Shown here one piece after another: positions 6,524-9,314 of a DNA stretch of 9,314 nt. The position numbers were made by a program, and so were the translations under genes. The first letter of the stretch is position 1. Each line of letters starts with the position of its first letter. The notes beneath the pieces are model-generated. The model saw only the letters and a list, made by a program, of their open reading frames with translations, was not told where the DNA came from and made no database searches. Source of the DNA: Dehalococcoidales bacterium (GTDB lineage: Bacteria > Chloroflexota > Dehalococcoidia > Dehalococcoidales > UBA3254); contig JAQULX010000084.1 of NCBI GenBank assembly GCA_028718465.1, positions 1-9,314 of the forward strand. Direction: 5' to 3'.

Positions 6524-6564
6524 TGGCTCCGGTTACTACCACTTAACCGGAGCCATGCCATTTT
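6524..6564 (+). terminator. Probable intrinsic terminator after the ene-reductase gene
   Basis: The arms TGGCTCCGGTTA (6524-6535) and TAACCGGAGCCA (6544-6555) form a perfect 12-base-pair, GC-rich stem with an 8-base loop, 44 bases after the stop codon. A short TTTT (6561-6564) follows after five bases. The stem is strong but the T-run is short and slightly displaced, so efficiency is uncertain. It separates the ene-reductase transcript from the transporter gene. Confidence 0.65.
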
Positions 6565-6700
6565 AAAGAGACGTTCCAAAGAGAACCTAATCTCTAAAGA
6601 TTAGAAGGTAAAGTTAGAATCGAACATCCTTATACACTGCCATAGCAGTTATTTGGATTTAAGAAAGAACATTTTTGTCACTGAAGTTGTCAATATGTAA

Positions 6701-6709
6701 TGCTAGAAT
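6701..6709 (+). promoter_or_regulatory. Extended -10 promoter for the MFS transporter
   Basis: TGC followed by TAGAAT (6701-6709) is a full extended -10 element (TGn plus a 5/6 TATAAT). The -35 position is poor (CTGAAG at 6681), as is usual for extended -10 promoters. Two direct copies of TTGTCA (6675-6680 and 6687-6692, 12 bases apart) lie just upstream and overlap the -35 zone. Transcription would start near 6716. The rest of the 341-base gap (6481-6821) shows the terminator hairpin, a 7-base inverted repeat CTAATCT/AGATTAG (6587-6604) and no gene. Confidence 0.5.
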
Positions 6710-6821
6710 TAGTGGGAAATCCTTAGAATAGAGATAAAGATAAATACCAAATGGTCCTCCGAAATGAAGCTGCTGCGTAAATTCGTATTAAGTTATTTTG
6801 TTAAAAAAGTTATGGAAAACG

Positions 6822-8240
6822 ATGAGATTGGATACACAGGTTATTTCAAATAATGTTAGCCCCGGAAGGTCAGTGCTCATTGCCACCCTGCTGGTGAACC
6901 TGACTATATCGGTTATGACCTCTTCCTTAAATGTTTCTCTTCCGGTGATGAACCGAGAATTTCAAGCCAGCGCGGTTTCTCTTACCTGGGTAGTTACAGC
7001 TTATGTATTAGCGATAGCTGTCTTTTCGGTTCCTTTCAGCAGAATTGCGGATATTATCGGCAGAAAAAAGATTTTCCTGATCGGCGCAGTCATATTCACT
7101 ATCATTTCGGCTATTACGCTCTTTTCCCAATCAATTATTATGGTTATCATCTGCCGCTCCATTCAAGGCATAAGCAGTGCCATGATGCAAGGTGTTGCCA
7201 TAGCCATGCTTACGGCTTCCTATCCCTCCAGCCAACGCGGCAGAGTACTGGGATTAAGCGCAGGCACTATTTTTTTCGGGCAGTCCATTGGCCCCTTTAT
7301 AGGGGGATTACTAACCGAACATCTGGGCTGGAGAAGTATATTTGGAGTAGGTGTTATTACAGGATTAACCGTTGTATTGATTACAATCTGGAAGGTAAAA
7401 GCGGAGTGGATAGAAGCCAGAGGAGCCAAGTTCGACTATAAGGGTGCTGCGATCTATTGCCTGGCATTGGTAACGTTGATATATGGAATTTCCCTGCTTC
7501 CTGATACTATCGGAATTATCCTGGCAGTAATTGGGGTAACTAGCTTACTGGCTTTTATAAAGTGGGAAAGCTTTGAGAAGAGCCCGATGCTGGATGTGAA
7601 TACCTTTCGTAACAATACGGTTTTCATTCTAGCCAATGTGGCTACCTTTGTTCTCTATTGTGCCAACTATGCCGTGCTGTTTCTTTTAAGCTTCTATTTG
7701 CAATATATCAAAGGTTTTACTGCTGACATTGCGGGATTGATCCTTCTGATTCAACCCTTAACTCAAGCGGCTCTTTCTCCTTTAACCGGTAGACTATCGG
7801 ACCGCGTGGAACCTCGCATTGTGGCTTCGATCGGAGTGGCGCTAACCATGATAGGTGAAGTCTCACTAATTTTCTTAAGTAATACCACCCCGGTTGTATA
7901 TATATGTATGATATTGATAGTTTTAGGAATTGGTCAGGCTTTTTTCAGTTCTCCAAATACTAACTCTATTATGAGTTCAGTTACTCCCAGACACTATGCT
8001 ATCGCAGCTTCCATGGCTAACACTACCAGGACCCTGGGAAATACCGTAAGTATGAGTATTACCATGATAGTGTTTGCTCTGGTGATTGGAGAAATCTCTC
8101 TTACCCCTGATTACGCAGACTCGTTGTTAACCAGTCTCAGAATTATTTTCACGATCTTTTCGGTGTTGTGCCTGTTTGGTGTTTTTGCTTCCCTGGCTAA
8201 AGGTGTCAGGGGACGGGAGATAGAAGGAGAAACCAAGTAA
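6822..8240 (+). CDS. MFS transporter, DHA2 (EmrB/QacA-like, 14-TM) family
   Basis: The 472-residue polytopic inner-membrane protein is almost entirely hydrophobic segments, and its length fits the 14-TM drug:H+ antiporter-2 family. MFS motif A appears as SRIADIIGRKKIF (73-85) between TM2 and TM3. Motif C, the antiporter signature, appears as GQSIGPFIGG (153-162) in TM5. A second motif-A-like GRLSDR sits near 323-328. In TM1 the usual acidic residue of motif D1 ('LD-x-x-I-V-N-V-A-L-P') is absent: the sequence is MTSSLNVSLP. The start is uncertain: the ATG at 6822 has only a weak GGA upstream, while a TTG at 6798 would add eight basic residues without a ribosome site. Set between ene-reductase and aldehyde dehydrogenase genes, it could export a toxic substrate or import a growth substrate; the sequence does not decide. 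Its own promoter is predicted at 6701-6709. Confidence 0.88.
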   Translation: MRLDTQVISNNVSPGRSVLIATLLVNLTISVMTSSLNVSLPVMNREFQASAVSLTWVVTAYVLAIAVFSVPFSRIADIIGRKKIFLIGAVIFTIISAITLFSQSIIMVIICRSIQGISSAMMQGVAIAMLTASYPSSQRGRVLGLSAGTIFFGQSIGPFIGGLLTEHLGWRSIFGVGVITGLTVVLITIWKVKAEWIEARGAKFDYKGAAIYCLALVTLIYGISLLPDTIGIILAVIGVTSLLAFIKWESFEKSPMLDVNTFRNNTVFILANVATFVLYCANYAVLFLLSFYLQYIKGFTADIAGLILLIQPLTQAALSPLTGRLSDRVEPRIVASIGVALTMIGEVSLIFLSNTTPVVYICMILIVLGIGQAFFSSPNTNSIMSSVTPRHYAIAASMANTTRTLGNTVSMSITMIVFALVIGEISLTPDYADSLLTSLRIIFTIFSVLCLFGVFASLAKGVRGREIEGETK

Positions 8241-8351
8241 TCAACGAATCCTCTACACCTGCATCGTCCCTAAAATGACCTGTCCCAAAAACGATACCGA
8301 CTATATTTTGTCGTGATGAGAAAAAATAGAATATTTTCCAGGTCCACGAAT

Positions 8352-8381
8352 GCGACAGTATAGCTGACAAACTGGTATACT
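8352..8381 (+). promoter_or_regulatory. Extended -10 promoter for the aldehyde dehydrogenase gene
   Basis: TGG followed by TATACT (8373-8381) gives an extended -10 with a 5/6 hexamer. GCGACA (8352-8357, 4/6 to TTGACA) lies 18 bases upstream of the hexamer. The start would be near 8388, inside the palindrome at 8386-8409. The 189-base gap after the transporter (8241-8429) has no clear terminator. Confidence 0.55.
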
Positions 8382-8385
8382 ATAG

Positions 8386-8409
8386 TGTATGTATTTATTA
8401 ATACATACA
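8386..8409. promoter_or_regulatory. 24-bp palindromic operator candidate at the aldehyde dehydrogenase start site
   Basis: TGTATGTATT (8386-8395) and AATACATACA (8400-8409) are perfect 10-base inverted arms around TATT. The palindrome covers the predicted transcription start and ends 11 bases before the ribosome site GGAGG (8421-8425). It is AT-rich and has no downstream T-run, so a repressor operator is more likely than a terminator. Its sequence is unrelated to dyads R1-R3. Confidence 0.6.
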
Positions 8410-8429
8410 TTACAATAAAAGGAGGAATT

Positions 8430-9314
8430 ATGACGCAGAAAAAAGTCAAGGACCCCAATCTCAAGGTACTACCATCTTCTCTAACACCAATTATCGATGG
8501 AAAGCATGTTACACGTACAACTGGTGGTGAAATTGATCACATATATGCGGCTACAGGTCAAGTTACGACCAAAGTTCCGCTGGCCGGTGCGGCTGAAATC
8601 GATGCAGCGGTAAAATCGGCCCAGGCTGCTTTTCCGGGTTGGCGCAATTTTAATCCCGTTCAGCGTGCCGATTTGTTACGTAAATGGGCCAAGCTGATGG
8701 AAAATAATCTGGAGGAACTGGCCCAGATCGGTACACTTGAAAATGGTACCGCAATAAATACTTCTAGGGGCAACGTCCGGGGTGGAATCGGCGCCATCCA
8801 ATATACTGCCGGCTGGGCTGATAAGATCGTAGGTGAACTTATAACTCAAATGCCGATGCAGTCCTATTTCTATACCCTTATGGAGCCCTACGGGGTAGTT
8901 TTGAACATCCTGCCCTTTAACTCTCCACTGGCCCAATTCTGCTCGATTACCAGTTGTGCCCTGGTTTCGGGAAACTGTGTGGTAGTAAAACCCTCGTCCA
9001 GCACTCCTTTCAGTTCACTGCGCTATGGAGAGCTGATAGCGGAAGCCGGATTTCCTCCGGGTGTAGTCAATATTGTACCTACCGGTGAAAAAGGCGGAGA
9101 AGCCCTATGTAGCCATCCTGGAATAAACAAAATCTCTTTAACCGGAAGTGTGGCTGCGGCCCGAAAAATTATGACCTATGCCGCCCAAAATATCACCCCT
9201 GTGGCTTTGGAGCTAGGTGGTAAGTCTCCTAGCATTATTTTTAACGATATTGATCCAAAGGATGCGGTTTCCTTCTTTATTGATGCATCTATCGTCCGGA
9301 ATGCGGGACAATCC
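8430..9314 (+). CDS. NAD(P)-dependent aldehyde dehydrogenase (N-terminal 295 residues; runs off the window)
   Basis: The start is ATG with GGAGG four bases upstream. The visible part is the N-terminal NAD-binding portion of an aldehyde dehydrogenase superfamily protein, normally about 480-500 residues. Conserved residues are N164 in LPFNSPL, the cofactor-binding K187 in VVVKPSSSTP, the glycine-serine turn at 239-240 in ISLTGS, and the general base E261 in VALELGGKSP. The window ends at NAGQS, at about the point where the catalytic cysteine of 'GQ-x-C' would follow, so the nucleophile is not visible. Such enzymes oxidise aldehydes to carboxylic acids with NAD(P)+ in the cytosol. Substrate class cannot be set from this half. 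Its place downstream of an ene-reductase and a transporter suggests oxidation of an aldehyde in the same small-molecule route, though it has its own promoter and palindromic operator. Confidence 0.92.
   Translation, partial: MTQKKVKDPNLKVLPSSLTPIIDGKHVTRTTGGEIDHIYAATGQVTTKVPLAGAAEIDAAVKSAQAAFPGWRNFNPVQRADLLRKWAKLMENNLEELAQIGTLENGTAINTSRGNVRGGIGAIQYTAGWADKIVGELITQMPMQSYFYTLMEPYGVVLNILPFNSPLAQFCSITSCALVSGNCVVVKPSSSTPFSSLRYGELIAEAGFPPGVVNIVPTGEKGGEALCSHPGINKISLTGSVAAARKIMTYAAQNITPVALELGGKSPSIIFNDIDPKDAVSFFIDASIVRNAGQS

Noticed and set aside
8270..8464. Minus-strand open frame of 64 codons upstream of the aldehyde dehydrogenase
   Set aside because: It overlaps the promoter, palindrome, ribosome site and first codons of the aldehyde dehydrogenase; no motif or ribosome site of its own.

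Overview
The window looks like a low-to-mid GC Bacillota (clostridial, possibly a strictly anaerobic Peptococcaceae or Syntrophomonadaceae-type) chromosome. The grounds are near-consensus Shine-Dalgarno sites (AGGAGG, GGAGGTGA) ahead of most genes, GTG starts, a CsaB-like pyruvyl transferase tail, an RtcB/archease pair, and an enoate-reductase-type Old Yellow Enzyme. The assignment rests on protein style and recall, not on a database search.

Layout. (1) 1-249 (+): last 82 codons of a CsaB-like polysaccharide pyruvyl transferase. (2) 420-2297 (-): a two-gene operon, archease then RNA ligase RtcB, with a promoter at 2314-2341 and the rtcB Shine-Dalgarno built into the archease stop codon. (3) About 2490-4173: a gene graveyard. 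It holds a frameshifted fragment of a GNAT-histone-deacetylase fusion gene, a universal stress protein gene reduced to 74 codons by an internal deletion but keeping a perfect ribosome binding site, and a decayed IS6/IS240-like transposase whose three DDE residues are all replaced and whose N-terminus is cut off by an ochre codon. (4) 4174-4530: a non-coding regulatory region with a good sigma-A promoter flanked by two related dyads, and a third related site further downstream. (5) 4531-6480 (+): a 649-residue FMN/FAD/Fe-S ene-reductase of the 2,4-dienoyl-CoA reductase / enoate reductase family, in which one of the four expected cluster cysteines is glycine; a hairpin terminator follows. (6) 6822-8240 (+): a 14-TM drug/proton-antiporter-like MFS transporter behind an extended -10 promoter. 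(7) 8430 to the end (+): the first 295 residues of an NAD(P)-dependent aldehyde dehydrogenase, with an extended -10 promoter and a 24-bp palindrome on the predicted transcription start.

How the genes may work together. RtcB and archease form a known functional pair: RNA 3'-phosphate/5'-OH ligase and its turnover cofactor. The right half reads as a small catabolic or detoxification locus (ene-reductase, exporter or importer, aldehyde oxidation), which would fit handling of alpha,beta-unsaturated carbonyl or carboxyl compounds. Each of its three genes appears to have its own promoter and operator-like dyads. The substrate is not readable from the sequence and no regulator gene is in the window. 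I saw no tRNA, rRNA, CRISPR array or intact mobile element. The most noteworthy items are the Cys-to-Gly change in the ene-reductase cluster motif, the dyad array ahead of that gene, the palindrome on the aldehyde dehydrogenase start site, and the frame-preserved but catalytically erased transposase.
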